Assembly (NCBI RefSeq): GCF_009931655.1 | Contig: NZ_CP047984.1 | Span: 4,791,001-4,855,000, forward strand | Direction: 5' to 3' | Length of the DNA stretch: 64,000 nt | DNA from: Pontibacter russatus | GTDB lineage: Bacteria; Bacteroidota; Bacteroidia; Cytophagales; Hymenobacteraceae | Shown: positions 26,069 to 34,909 of the stretch, piece after piece | Numbering within the stretch: the first letter of the stretch is position 1 | Layout: each line of letters starts with the position of its first letter | Notes under the pieces: generated by a model | Database searches by the model: none | What the model was told of the DNA's origin: nothing | What the model saw: the letters and a program-made list of their open reading frames with translations, nothing else | Made by a program: the position numbers and the translations under genes

Positions 26069-26139
26069 GGTAACGTGGCCGAGTGGCTAGGCTCAGCTCT
26101 GCAAAAGCTGCTACAGCGGTTCGAATCCGCTCGTTACCT
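26069..26139 (+). tRNA. tRNA-Cys (anticodon GCA)
   Basis: 71 bases. The acceptor stem is GGTAACG (26069-26075) with CGTTACC (26132-26138), with T as base 73, the identity base expected for tRNA-Cys. The anticodon stem is CAGCT/AGCTG, the loop CTGCAAA, and the anticodon GCA lies at 26101-26103. The T arm is AGCGG-TTCGAAT-CCGCT. CCA is not encoded. Confidence 0.97.
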
Positions 26140-26140
26140 C

Positions 26141-26172
26141 AAACCCCTGCTAAGTTTACTTAGCAGGGGTTT
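26141..26172 (+). terminator. tRNA-Cys terminator
   Basis: AAACCCCTGCTAAG (26141-26154) pairs with CTTAGCAGGGGTTT (26159-26172) around a 4-nt loop and leads into TTTG/TTT. Confidence 0.9.
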
Positions 26173-26591
26173 TTGTTTCCATGCCATATATAGCCAGTTT
26201 TCCTACCAGCTCCTCAAAAGGTTATAGAGGGGATATCAGGTAAGCTTCGGTACCTGTCGGTAGTAATCTTTAGCACCTGCTTCCGTACACTAGTTTATGG
26301 AAAAGGATTGAGCCGGGCCGCCTGAGCCTGTTTCGCCTCCCGGCTTTTGAGGTGCCTGTGGATTCTGCACACAATGTGGGGGCACGAACGCCGCAGGGGA
26401 ATACATCAGCAGCCTTGACGTAAGCAGGAGAGTGGGTGTTTCAGGACCGGCGGGTGCTGGTGGAGTAAGTTTCCGGCAGACAGGTTGTATATGGCGCACC
26501 ATTGGCCAGCTATATATGGCTGTAAATCAGAAGCCATAAAAAAGGCCCTGCACATAGCAGGGCCTTTTTTATGTAGTGGTGATGCGTTCTT
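26173..26591. other. Intergenic region ending in a terminator
   Basis: About 420 bases without a supported gene; a leftward 70-codon open frame at 26290-26502 has no recognisable character. It ends with the terminator hairpin of the leftward coiled-coil gene. Confidence 0.55.
26536..26572 (-). terminator. Terminator of the coiled-coil gene
   Basis: ATAAAAAAGGCCCTG pairs with CAGGGCCTTTTTTAT around CACATAG. On the minus strand the stem is followed by a U-rich run, and the A-rich left arm makes it usable in both directions. Confidence 0.8.
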
Positions 26592-27533
26592 CTACTTAAG
26601 CGTAAACGTTGTTTTGCCGATCAGGTAGTCATCCGCGTAAAGCTCGATGGTGTGCTGGCCCTTTTTGTAGGCGGCGTTTTTGTTGTACGTGAAGCTCAGT
26701 TGCTGCTGGGTGTTATCGAAAACAAAGTCGCGCTTGGCCGTGTAGTACATGTCTTCGCCATCAATCTGGAACGAGCCGGAGCCGGTGGCCAGGTTGTAAA
26801 GCGCCGCGCCGTCCGGTTCGATCAGGCGCATATATACCGTCTTGGGCTCTTTGGCTGCCACATCGTTCTTTGCCAGGTTAAACTCCACCCGGATCTTCTC
26901 CACGCGCCGGGCGCGGAACTCGTTGTCGTTGTCGTCCTTCTCTTTGCCGCGCTGGTTGATGATGTTCACTTTCAGGTCCTGCGCCTCCAGCCGCGAGGCC
27001 AGCTTCACTTTCTCGCTCAGGTCCTGGTTGGTGCTCTTTACCGTCGTGAGGCTGTCCGCAAGCTGCGTCTGGGTGGTCTTCAGGTTCGTGTTCTCCGTGA
27101 ACAGCACCTCGTTGTCCGCCTTCAGTTGCGCGATTTCCTCGTCCTTCTGCTTCAACTGCTGCTCAAAGGCGGAGGCTCTGTCGCGGAAGCGGCGCTGGTC
27201 GGCCAGGCTGTAGCTTCGCTTGCGGAAGCCGCGCAACTCTTCCAGATCAGCAGAAATAGCCGCAATCTGACTGTCGAGGGAGTCATTCTCAAGGCCCATG
27301 GCCTGCAGTTCCTGGCTCTGGCGCTCGAAGTCGGCCTTCAGCGCCTCATATACCTTTATCTGGTCCTCCAACTCCGTGTTCTTCACGCGGATAATCTCGG
27401 CCTGTTCTTCCGTCTTCTCTTTTTTCTGATAGTTCATGTAAATCAGAATGCCGTTGATGCTGATCAGGACGACAAGCAGTCCTCCAATCAGAAGCTTCCT
27501 GTTGCTTCGGTTTTCAGGGGTGTTAGCTGACAT
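26592..27533 (-). CDS. Membrane-anchored coiled-coil protein, conserved hypothetical
   Basis: 313 residues. A short polar N-terminus is followed by one membrane segment at about 14-32 (LLIGGLLVVLISINGILIYM). A long heptad-like region from about 35 to 185 (rich in E, Q, K, L) predicts a coiled coil. The C-terminal ~120 residues are beta-like (KIRVEFNLAKND, TVYMRLIEPDG, HTIELYADDYLIGKTTF). No enzyme motif is visible. The build suggests a periplasmic structural or sensor protein anchored in the inner membrane; I do not recognise a named family. Confidence 0.75.
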   Translation of the reverse strand: MSANTPENRSNRKLLIGGLLVVLISINGILIYMNYQKKEKTEEQAEIIRVKNTELEDQIKVYEALKADFERQSQELQAMGLENDSLDSQIAAISADLEELRGFRKRSYSLADQRRFRDRASAFEQQLKQKDEEIAQLKADNEVLFTENTNLKTTQTQLADSLTTVKSTNQDLSEKVKLASRLEAQDLKVNIINQRGKEKDDNDNEFRARRVEKIRVEFNLAKNDVAAKEPKTVYMRLIEPDGAALYNLATGSGSFQIDGEDMYYTAKRDFVFDNTQQQLSFTYNKNAAYKKGQHTIELYADDYLIGKTTFTLK

Positions 27534-27611
27534 ATAGTAGTTTTAGTTGTGGTTCAGTTCATTTGGTGTGTATATCCGATAATCTAATAGCACCGTAGCA
27601 TGAGCAAGTAT

Positions 27612-27619
27612 CAAATATA
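27612..27619 (-). promoter_or_regulatory. -7 box of the coiled-coil gene
   Basis: Minus-strand TATATTTG, an exact TAnnTTTG, about 80 bases upstream of the ATG. Confidence 0.45.
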
Positions 27620-27646
27620 AAGCTTTTGCTTAATTAATCTAAGAGG

Positions 27647-28246
27647 ATGAAGGAACAATTTGATGCCGCCTACTGGCAGCAGCGTTACCAAAGCGGCCAC
27701 ACCGGCTGGGACACCGGAGGAATAACGACACCGCTGAAAGAATATTTTGACCAGTTGCAGGACAGGCACCTCCGCATCCTGATTCCGGGCTGTGGCCATG
27801 CCTACGAGGCGGAATATCTGCATGGGCTGGGTTTTGACCAGGTATATGTAGCCGATGTGGCCGAGGCGCCGCTGCAGCATTTTGCCAGCCGCGTGCCCGG
27901 CTTCCCGAAAGACCACCTGCTGCAGCAGGATTTCTTCTCCTTGCAGGGCGCGTATGACCTGCTGGTGGAGCAGACCTTCTTCTGCGCACTCGACCCGACG
28001 CTGCGGCCAGCCTATGCCCAGCAGTGCGCAGCCCTGCTAAAGCCGGGAGGAAAACTGATGGGGCTCCTGTTCGACACTGATTTTGCACAGGCGGGGCCAC
28101 CCTTCGGCGGCAGCCGGGAAGGGTACAGAAAATTTTTCGATCCCTACTTCAATTTCCTGCATTTTGAGCGGGCATATAACTCCATCCCGCCGCGGCAGGG
28201 GCATGAGTTGTTTATGCTGCTGCAGAAGAAGCACGGCCTTCTTTGA
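27647..28246 (+). CDS. TPMT-family SAM methyltransferase
   Basis: 199 residues. It begins FDAAYWQQRYQSGHTGWDTGG, the hallmark tryptophan-rich start of the thiopurine methyltransferase family, and continues with the SAM loop ILIPGCGHAYEAEYL and the aspartate-ending strand VYVADVAEAP. Bacterial members methylate thiols, selenium or tellurium compounds, or small halide-like acceptors; the acceptor is not predictable here. It lies between a divergent coiled-coil gene and kdsA. Confidence 0.85.
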   Translation: MKEQFDAAYWQQRYQSGHTGWDTGGITTPLKEYFDQLQDRHLRILIPGCGHAYEAEYLHGLGFDQVYVADVAEAPLQHFASRVPGFPKDHLLQQDFFSLQGAYDLLVEQTFFCALDPTLRPAYAQQCAALLKPGGKLMGLLFDTDFAQAGPPFGGSREGYRKFFDPYFNFLHFERAYNSIPPRQGHELFMLLQKKHGLL

Positions 28247-28318
28247 AAGTAAACAGAAGCATATATAAAAGGGAGGTAGCTGACTGCCTAAACAATTCGG
28301 AATTCGTAATTGAAACCC

Positions 28319-28326
28319 TACCTTTG
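28319..28326 (+). promoter_or_regulatory. -7 box of kdsA
   Basis: TACCTTTG, an exact TAnnTTTG, 27-34 bases before the kdsA ATG. TTC stands where TTG would be expected upstream. Confidence 0.5.
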
Positions 28327-28352
28327 CCTTATGCCATGTATAAAAGGATAGA

Positions 28353-29165
28353 ATGATGTTTGATATACCGAAACTGAAGCACACGGACAGCGGGAACTTC
28401 TTCCTGATGGCCGGGCCCTGCGCCATCGAAGGCGAGGAGATGGCCCTGCGCATTGCGGAGCGCCTGAAAGAACTGACAGACAGCCTGCAGGTGCCCTGGA
28501 TATTCAAGGGCTCCTACCGCAAGGCCAACCGCTCGCGCCTTGATTCTTTCACCGGCATCGGGGATGAGAAGGCGCTGCGCATTTTGCAGAAGGTGAGCCG
28601 GGAGTTTGAGGTGCCCACCGTGACGGACATCCACGAGACAGCGGAGGCTGCGATGGCCGCCGAGTACGTGGATGTGCTGCAGATACCGGCGTTCCTGTGC
28701 CGCCAGACCGACCTGCTGGTGGCCGCCGCCGAAACAGGCAAGGTGGTGAACATCAAGAAAGGGCAGTTTTTGTCAGGGGCCGCCATGCGCTTTGCCGTGG
28801 AGAAAATTCAGGATTCGGGGAATCAGAAAGTTATACTCACTGACAGGGGCAACTCCTTCGGCTACTCCGACCTGGTGGTGGACTTTAGAAACCTGCCGGA
28901 AATGAAAGCTCTTGGCGTGCCGGTAGTGATGGATGTGACCCATTCGCTGCAGCAGCCGAACCAAAGCTCCGGCGTTACAGGCGGCAAACCAGCATTGATC
29001 GAAACTATCGCCAAAGCGGCCATCGCCGTTGGTGCTGACGGCCTGTTCATTGAAACGCACCCGCAGCCCAGCATCGCCAAATCAGACGGGGCCAACATGC
29101 TGCCGCTCGACCAGTTGGAGGAACTCCTGAAAAAGCTCATCCGCATCCGGCAGGCTATTGCATAG
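28353..29165 (+). CDS. kdsA: 3-deoxy-8-phosphooctulonate synthase
   Basis: 270 residues. The class I DAHP/KDO8P synthase motifs are all present: MAGPCAIEGEE for PEP binding, FKGSYRKANRS (usually FKxSFDKANRTS), QIPAFLCRQTDLL, DVTHSLQQPN and ETHPQPSIAKSDGANML. It condenses PEP with arabinose 5-phosphate to make KDO 8-phosphate for lipopolysaccharide. The start could be either of two adjacent ATGs. A very strong terminator follows. Confidence 0.97.
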   Translation: MMFDIPKLKHTDSGNFFLMAGPCAIEGEEMALRIAERLKELTDSLQVPWIFKGSYRKANRSRLDSFTGIGDEKALRILQKVSREFEVPTVTDIHETAEAAMAAEYVDVLQIPAFLCRQTDLLVAAAETGKVVNIKKGQFLSGAAMRFAVEKIQDSGNQKVILTDRGNSFGYSDLVVDFRNLPEMKALGVPVVMDVTHSLQQPNQSSGVTGGKPALIETIAKAAIAVGADGLFIETHPQPSIAKSDGANMLPLDQLEELLKKLIRIRQAIA

Positions 29166-29174
29166 AAAAAGGAA

Positions 29175-29228
29175 TTTTTGACAAAGGACAGAAGATTCCT
29201 ATATAAATCTTCTGTCCTTTGTCAAAAA
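29175..29228. terminator. Bidirectional terminator, perfect 21-bp stem
   Basis: 29175-29195 (TTTTTGACAAAGGACAGAAGA) is the exact reverse complement of 29208-29228 with a 12-nt loop. It ends both kdsA and the convergent methyltransferase, whose TGA stop lies inside the stem. Confidence 0.88.
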
Positions 29229-30007
29229 TGTAAGGTGAAATGCTCTTTGGGTTGGGTGGTGCGGAAGAAGACGAGGCCGACAAAGAACAAATCGACAGTC
29301 TGCATGACCTGCGGGTGCTGCTTTATTTCCCGCCACGCCCGCTTCATCTCCCCCGACCAGTAGATATCGTCCATCACAAACACGCTGTGCTCGTGGTGCT
29401 TTGCCAGGCAGCTTTGGAAATAGCGCATGGTGGGGGCGTAGCGGTGGTTGCCGTCGAAGAAGGCGAAATCCAGCTGCTGGACCTGCTGCAGTTGCTGTTC
29501 CAGCGTGTCGTCCAGGTTGCCCTCCACCAGGCCTATATGGCCAAGGCCGAGTTGCCGGAAATTCTCCCTTGCCACCTCGGCGATGTTGGGACACCCCTCA
29601 AATGTATATATAGCCGCCTCTTTCCGGGCCTCGCCTATATAGGCGGTGGTGATGCCCAGTGATGTTCCTAGCTCAAAAACAGTGTTTGGCTGAAAGTGGT
29701 TGACCAGCCGGAACAGCAACTGCCCGTATTTCAAAGGCTTGGCCGAGGTGCGCGCAATGTCCCTGACTTTCCGCTTCCTGTAGTTGATGGTCCTGGAGCC
29801 GGCTCCTAGGTCTGTTACCTTCAGCTGGCGTTCGTCCTGCAGCAGTTGCAGGCGCAGCGTTTCTACGCGGGTGTAGGCGGGATAGTAGCCCGTGTGCAGC
29901 AGCACGTGGTGGTACAGGTCGAAGATAAAAGGGGAGTGGACGCCATGCAGTTTAAAGGCTCTCGCCCGGTACAGCAGGTAATCAACAGCTAGTTGGATGG
30001 GTGGCAC
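29222..30007 (-). CDS. Class I SAM methyltransferase (O-methyltransferase-like)
   Basis: 261 residues. SAM-binding features are VFELGTSLGITTAYIG (motif I), IYTFEGCPNIAEVARENF (acidic strand 2) and LDFAFFDGNHRY, a D-G-N-H segment found in the methyltransferase 24/O-methyltransferase group. The N-terminal ~90 residues (LHGVHSPFIFDLYHHV) are typical of a Bacteroidota family. The target is not known. Its stop codon is embedded in the shared terminator. Confidence 0.85.
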   Translation of the reverse strand: MPPIQLAVDYLLYRARAFKLHGVHSPFIFDLYHHVLLHTGYYPAYTRVETLRLQLLQDERQLKVTDLGAGSRTINYRKRKVRDIARTSAKPLKYGQLLFRLVNHFQPNTVFELGTSLGITTAYIGEARKEAAIYTFEGCPNIAEVARENFRQLGLGHIGLVEGNLDDTLEQQLQQVQQLDFAFFDGNHRYAPTMRYFQSCLAKHHEHSVFVMDDIYWSGEMKRAWREIKQHPQVMQTVDLFFVGLVFFRTTQPKEHFTLHF

Positions 30008-30112
30008 AAATGGAAGTATATGGCTTCAGAGGGTGGTTTATATATAAACAGGAGGCGACCCGGCAGCATGAGTAATGGCCCCGCGCCTTCGCTTATATAT
30101 GGCTCCGGGTGT

Positions 30113-30499
30113 TTAGTTGAGTTTATAGGGCACCACTAAGGTAAATTCAGGAATGGTGACATGAAACTGGCGGCCGTCTATCAGGCGCTCCATCAGGTAA
30201 GTTCCGCGCATCTTGCCGATGCCGGTCTTCAGGTTGCAGCCCGAGACGTACTCATGCATCTCGCCGGGCTCCAGCACGGGCTGCTGGCCTACTACGCCCT
30301 CGCCCTCTACCTCGCGCACCACGCCTGTGGCATCGTGTATGTGCCAGTGGCGGCGCAGCAGCTTCACCGTGAACTCGCTGTGGTTCTCTATCCGGATTTT
30401 GTAGGCAAAAACGAAGTGTTGCTGCACCGGGCTCGAGTAGTCGGGCAGGTAATTGGCCGTAACCGTAATTTTGACACCTTCTGTTGTTTTTGTATCCAT
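30113..30499 (-). CDS. apaG: ApaG domain protein
   Basis: 128 residues from ATG 30499; ATG 30532 adds eleven residues without family character. The ApaG beta-sandwich signature is seen in VFAYKIRIENHSEFTVKLLRRHWHI, GEGVVGQQPVLEPGE and GCNLKTGIGKMRGTY. Family members have been linked to Mg/Co homeostasis and nucleotide binding, but no mechanism is settled. It is transcribed divergently from ung. Confidence 0.95.
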   Translation of the reverse strand: MDTKTTEGVKITVTANYLPDYSSPVQQHFVFAYKIRIENHSEFTVKLLRRHWHIHDATGVVREVEGEGVVGQQPVLEPGEMHEYVSGCNLKTGIGKMRGTYLMERLIDGRQFHVTIPEFTLVVPYKLN

Positions 30500-30595
30500 G
30501 ACCCAGCGATTTTTGTATACGTAGATACCCATGCGGCGGCGGCCCGTTGCCGCATCGGCAGCAGAGGCTTTATCCTAACCTAATTTTAAGACAGC

Positions 30596-31258
30596 ATGCT
30601 TGTAAAGATAGAAGAAAGCTGGCAAAATGTACTGCAAGATGAATTTGAAAAGCCGTATTTCAAAAATCTTGTATCTTTTGTTAAAGACGAATACACCTCG
30701 CAAAAAGTTTATCCGGCGGGCGCACAAATCTTTAACGCTTTTGCCAAGTGCCCTTTTGACAAGGTGAAGGTGGTGATATTGGGGCAGGACCCGTACCACG
30801 GCCCGAACCAGGCCAACGGCCTCGCGTTCTCCGTGAGCGACCAGGTGCGCATCCCGCCCTCGCTGCTGAATATTTTTAAGGAAATAAAGGACGACCTCGG
30901 CAAAGACTTGCCCGCCACCGGCAACCTGGAGCGGTGGGCAGAACAGGGCGTGCTGCTGCTGAACGCCACCCTCACGGTGCGGGCCGCCACTGCCGGGTCG
31001 CACCAGAAGAAAGGCTGGGAGGAGTTTACGGATGCCGTGGTGCAGAAAGTGAACGACCTGAAGGAGCACGTGGTGTTTATGCTGTGGGGTGCCTACGCCC
31101 AAAAAAAAGGCGCTTTCATAGACGAACGCAAGCACCTGGTGCTGAAAGCGGCGCACCCGTCGCCCTTTGCCGCAGACAGGGGCTTCTTCGGATCGCACCA
31201 CTTCAGCAAGGCCAACAAGTACCTGCAGGAGCACGGCAAGGAACCTATCGACTGGTAG
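30596..31258 (+). CDS. ung: Uracil-DNA glycosylase (family 1)
   Basis: 220 residues. The water-activating motif ILGQDPYHGPNQANGLAFSV and the leucine-loop motif AAHPSPFAADRGFFGS are both intact. It removes uracil from DNA in base excision repair. Standard length, apparently functional. Confidence 0.98.
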   Translation: MLVKIEESWQNVLQDEFEKPYFKNLVSFVKDEYTSQKVYPAGAQIFNAFAKCPFDKVKVVILGQDPYHGPNQANGLAFSVSDQVRIPPSLLNIFKEIKDDLGKDLPATGNLERWAEQGVLLLNATLTVRAATAGSHQKKGWEEFTDAVVQKVNDLKEHVVFMLWGAYAQKKGAFIDERKHLVLKAAHPSPFAADRGFFGSHHFSKANKYLQEHGKEPIDW

Positions 31259-31410
31259 CAGGTAGCACGACACAGGACTTCTTTGTCGCCTTCAATTTAG
31301 GGAGTGTGATGCCTCTACGGAGTGTGTTTGTCCGGTTACCTATATATGGAGCCCGGTTATATATGGCTGCCGGTAAGGCATCCTTTCACTCGAAAATTTT
31401 TAAAATTCAT

Positions 31411-31752
31411 ATGTTGACGATATACCACAACACCCGTTGCAGCAAGAGCCGCCAAACCTTAGACCTGCTGCACGACGCGGGGCAGGAGGTAGAGGTGGTG
31501 GAGTACCTGAAAACGCCGCCTACTGCCGCGCAGCTTAAGGCGATTTTGCAGAAACTGGGTATGAGGCCGGAGCAACTGCTTCGGAAGGGGGAGGCGCTGT
31601 ACAAGGAAAACTACAAAGGCAAAACCATGACGGATGAGGAGTGGATAGAGGTGATGGTGGAGCACCCTGTGCTTATAGAACGTCCCATAGTGGTAAAAGA
31701 CGATACAGCCGTGTTGGGGCGTCCGCCGGAAAACGTGCTGCGCCTGCTATAG
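31411..31752 (+). CDS. ArsC-family (arsenate reductase-like) protein
   Basis: 113 residues from ATG 31411; the open frame extends upstream to 30934 through the ung gene but is not coding there. The thioredoxin-like start LTIYHNTRCSKSRQ carries the catalytic cysteine, and E-R-P-I-V-V follows the cis-proline region as in ArsC/Spx. The closest type is the glutaredoxin-linked arsenate reductase. No ars operon is nearby, so an arsenic role is uncertain. Confidence 0.9.
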   Translation: MLTIYHNTRCSKSRQTLDLLHDAGQEVEVVEYLKTPPTAAQLKAILQKLGMRPEQLLRKGEALYKENYKGKTMTDEEWIEVMVEHPVLIERPIVVKDDTAVLGRPPENVLRLL

Positions 31753-32123
31753 GCCTGTCTTCCTGAGTTCCTCATCAGGAAGGCTGCGCCGTGTCCACCC
31801 ATATAGAATTCAGGCCTCGGTTTACTCACGTGCTTGCTACGTTCCTCCTTCGGAGGTGCAGGGGGCGGTGAGTAATTTGCAATGCAACACAAATCGCGTC
31901 ATGGAAATAAATGTGAAGCTGTATATATAAGTGTTTTGCTTTCTTGTGAAAAGAGAAAAAGGGAACAGCCTTTGTTTTTCTGCACAAAGGAATATACCAG
32001 TAAAGCCTTTTCAGCCTGAAAAGACTTTACTGGTAAATAGCCGGAAAGATTCCATGGAGCCTAATTGCCTGTAACAGCACTACCGGCAGAAGGCAGGACG
32101 GCTATTGCTCCGGTCGGGGATGC
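31753..32123. other. Intergenic region with a long hairpin
   Basis: About 370 bases between convergent genes. Apart from the hairpin at 31995-32035 nothing is recognised. Confidence 0.55.
31995..32035. terminator. 19-bp imperfect hairpin between convergent genes
   Basis: TACCAGTAAAGCCTTTTCA pairs with 32017-32035 with one mismatch around GCC. No U-run follows on either strand, so termination is possible but not certain. Confidence 0.4.
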
Positions 32124-32414
32124 TCAGATATGGAGTACGCTGTTGTCGCTGCCAAACTCATTCGGGCGCTGTTCGTCTGCCTCCGGCTCGTTTGTCCATT
32201 CAGCGTTGTCTATCCGGTATCTGAATTCGTGCTGGGTGTTCTTGGGGAGCGTTGTTTCGTAGGTAAAAACACCTCCCTTTTTCCTGTTCATCGCACGGGG
32301 CGTCTCCCAGTCGTTGTTCAGGCCCAGGATTTCAACCGTTTCGGCATTCTCAGCGTTCACCGTGAACTTAACCTTGCAATAGTCTTTCGTTTTAGGACAG
32401 GTTTTCTGTATCAT
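32124..32414 (-). CDS. Small glycogen-binding-like (isoamylase early-set) protein
   Basis: 96 residues forming a single E-set/CBM48-like domain: KVKFTVNAENAETVEILGLNNDW, then GGVFTYETTLPKNTQHEFRYRIDN and a W-T-N-E-P-E-A-D segment. Such stand-alone domains are frequent in Bacteroidota and may bind glycogen or act as small regulatory partners. There is no catalytic domain. It is surrounded by AT-rich sequence. Confidence 0.85.
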   Translation of the reverse strand: MIQKTCPKTKDYCKVKFTVNAENAETVEILGLNNDWETPRAMNRKKGGVFTYETTLPKNTQHEFRYRIDNAEWTNEPEADEQRPNEFGSDNSVLHI

Positions 32415-33270
32415 CTTCTTTATATTCTATTTTAAATTTAAATATATAATTTATATAGATTACAACAAATAACTGCCTGTCATTTATATAGATTAGACCT
32501 GCAGGTTTAAATATTGACAGCTATACTTAGAGAAGCAGTTCCGGAACATATATAGCTGACCTCAGGGCCTTTATAATAGTAGCTTCTACGTTAAAGCATG
32601 AATTTGGGCTAACAGCCAGCGCAAAAGGAATTTTGAAGCGCATGCAGGCGCTGCCTTACACACGAGGCTTTAAAATAAATTGTGTTCCTGTTGCACCTCC
32701 CGTGTACCTGCTGATTCCTATTTCATTCTCCACGGCTGTCTCCTGATCGCGCCTGATGAAGTGCCGCTTGGAGACAACCGGATGATCTGCCGGTGGTGCA
32801 GCGCAAGAGTAACTTTTCCAGATAAAGCCACAGCCGGAAACTTTTTCAGGACGATGAACAATAGATGGTGTACCACCGCAAACTCGCCAACAGGCCCGAC
32901 TGGCTGTATTTGAGTACATAGAGGGTTCTCCAACCAGCAATGTAGACACACGGCGCTGCTTTATGATACGCTTTGCCAGCAGGATGAATGGCTATGCGAA
33001 CAAGGTTTTGCAGCCTGAAAAGGGCTCCAGTAAAAGATTGCAATTCCACCTTAGGCCTTCTTCCTGCACCTGTTTGGCTACGGCATCCTGCCAGGGAGAT
33101 ACAACGGTAAAAGGTATAGACAATTCGTCTGCACATTGGTATAAATACCCCGTATAAGCAGCATGCATCCAAGTGCAGCCTCCCGCCGTTATACTGTCCG
33201 GATATAGCTTAGACTTTGGGTCAGGCAACAAGGATATCACACAACCATACACTATTTTAAAGCAATACTT
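32415..33270. other. Long intergenic region; possibly a decayed gene on the minus strand
   Basis: About 855 bases. Three overlapping leftward open frames (32656-33324) have stretches that look protein-like, e.g. SIPFTVVSPWQDAVAKQVQEE and AVENEIGISRYTGGATGTQF, in different frames. This would fit a frameshifted relic, but I recognise no family and cannot support a call. An AT-rich segment lies at 32430-32520. Confidence 0.35.
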
Positions 33271-34170
33271 ATGAAATGGCAGGGCAGAAGAAAAAGCGGC
33301 AACATAGAAGACCGCAGGGGGCAATCAGCAGGAGGCTTCGGAGGAGGCAGAGGGTTCAGTCCGATGCTGCTTGTGCCTTTGTTCCGGCTCCTCTTCTCGA
33401 AAGTGGGGCTGATTATCGTGGCGGTGCTGGTGGCGCTCATGTTCTTGACCGGAACCAACCCCATCGCACTCCTGCAGCAGTTCCTGGGCGGGGAGCCGCA
33501 GTATGCACAGTCTACCGACTACCGGCCCAACCCGGAGGAGCAGGCGCTTGCCGACCAGACGGCCGTGGTGCTGGCAGACACCGAGGATGTGTGGAACAAG
33601 ATATTAGAAGGATACCGGGAACCCACCCTGGTGCTTTTCTCGGGGCAGGTAAACTCGGCCTGTGGGCTTGCTTCTGCAGCTTCAGGGCCGTTTTACTGCC
33701 CCGGCGATGAAAAACTGTACATCGACCTGAGCTTTTTTGAAGAAATGGAACACAAACTGGGTGCTGCAGGAGATTTTGCGCAGGCCTATGTGGTAGGCCA
33801 TGAGGTGGGGCACCATGTGCAGAAACTCACAGGTACCATGGAGCAGGTAAACGCGATGCGGGGCCAGCTATCCGAGGCGGAATTTAACAAACTGATGGTA
33901 AGGGTAGAGCTGCAGGCTGATTTCTACGCCGGAGTCTGGGCGCATCATACCCAAAGGGCCACAGGATTTATGGAGCCCGGCGACCTGGAAGAAGCCCTGA
34001 ACGCGGCAAGTGCCATCGGCGATGACCGCCTCCAAAAGCAAGCCACCGGAAGGGTAGTGCCAGACTCCTTCACGCACGGCACCTCAGCCCAGCGGGTCCG
34101 CTGGTTCAGAAAAGGCTACGAGACAGGCGACGTGTCGCAGGGCGATACCTTCAACGCAACACAGCTATAG
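33271..34170 (+). CDS. ypfJ: YpfJ-family neutral zinc metallopeptidase
   Basis: 299 residues. After a glycine/arginine-rich start (MKWQGRRKSGNIEDRRG), one membrane segment occurs at about 35-62 (LLFSKVGLIIVAVLVALMFLTG). The metal site is VVGHEVGHHVQ (HExxH), with the third ligand in VRVELQADFYAGVWAHH. This is the DUF2344/YpfJ 'KPN_02809' family of membrane-anchored metallopeptidases, whose substrates are unknown. A good terminator follows. Confidence 0.93.
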   Translation: MKWQGRRKSGNIEDRRGQSAGGFGGGRGFSPMLLVPLFRLLFSKVGLIIVAVLVALMFLTGTNPIALLQQFLGGEPQYAQSTDYRPNPEEQALADQTAVVLADTEDVWNKILEGYREPTLVLFSGQVNSACGLASAASGPFYCPGDEKLYIDLSFFEEMEHKLGAAGDFAQAYVVGHEVGHHVQKLTGTMEQVNAMRGQLSEAEFNKLMVRVELQADFYAGVWAHHTQRATGFMEPGDLEEALNAASAIGDDRLQKQATGRVVPDSFTHGTSAQRVRWFRKGYETGDVSQGDTFNATQL

Positions 34171-34201
34171 CTCAACAGCCTGGCAGCCATATATAAATAT
34201 G

Positions 34202-34243
34202 AAAACCAAAAGCCTCGTCGGAAGCGGAGAGGCTTTTGGTTTT
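34202..34243. terminator. Bidirectional terminator after ypfJ
   Basis: AAAACCAAAAGCCTC (34202-34216) pairs perfectly with GAGGCTTTTGGTTTT (34229-34243); A- and T-rich outer arms serve both strands. Confidence 0.85.
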
Positions 34244-34296
34244 ATAAACGCTGCTAGTGCTATGGGTAGGAGCACGAGCTGGAGTGTTTTCGCCAT

Positions 34297-34866
34297 TTAC
34301 TCCAGCGTTTGGTTCATGCGGCGGTTCAGCTCTATTTTGTCATCCAGCGCAGATAAGATTTCGGCAATGCGGCGTTGGGTTTCTATACCTGGTACATCAA
34401 TTTCTATGTCCTTTATGTGCTGTGGAGATATGTTTGCCTGATTCGCACTTCCGCCAGCATTAGTAGCTAATTCAATTTGTACTTCGCGCCTGGAAACAAA
34501 ATAGTATAAGAAGTTATCATCCAGCTTTTCAGTATCTTTAGAGTATAGTTTACCGACGCGCTGGTTTAGTAATGCTGGTTTATCAAATCCATACCTTCCA
34601 ACTTTACCAACTGCAGAAGAAATTTGGCTTACATGAGAGCCAGTCATTGAAATAAGTATATCCTTTTTCTTAACTATAAACTGATTCAACTTTGCAGTTA
34701 CCTCAAGGGGAAAACAATCAGCTTCATCTAATGATATGTTAGGCGGCTGGATATTCTTAATTTTGATTACAGGTACACCACTATCTTTCAAATCACCTGA
34801 CTTGAAAGCAAAGCCATTCTGCACGTTTATCAGTTCACCTAATTTATATGTATATCAGTAGGTCAT
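34297..34866 (-). pseudogene. hsdS: Type I restriction specificity subunit HsdS, truncated half-gene
   Basis: A single target-recognition domain and one central helix. The ATG at 34866 is followed by ACC TAC TGA: the third sense codon is followed by a stop at 34855-34857, then the conserved run continues in frame as YKLGELINVQNGFAFKS. Translation could re-start only at GTG 34824. The 3' end stops right after RRIAEILSALDDKIELNRRMNQTLE, where normal HsdS goes on with a second domain of about 200 residues. It follows the ATPase gene by 44 bases. Probably inactive, since both N-terminus and second half are lost. Confidence 0.88.
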
Positions 34867-34909
34867 TCAGATTTGAGTACTTTTACTAATGGTAATTTAT
34901 TGTTTATTC

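Noticed and set aside
30934-31410. Upstream extension of the ArsC-like frame through ung
   Set aside because: It is a shadow of the ung coding sequence; the ArsC family start is at 31411.
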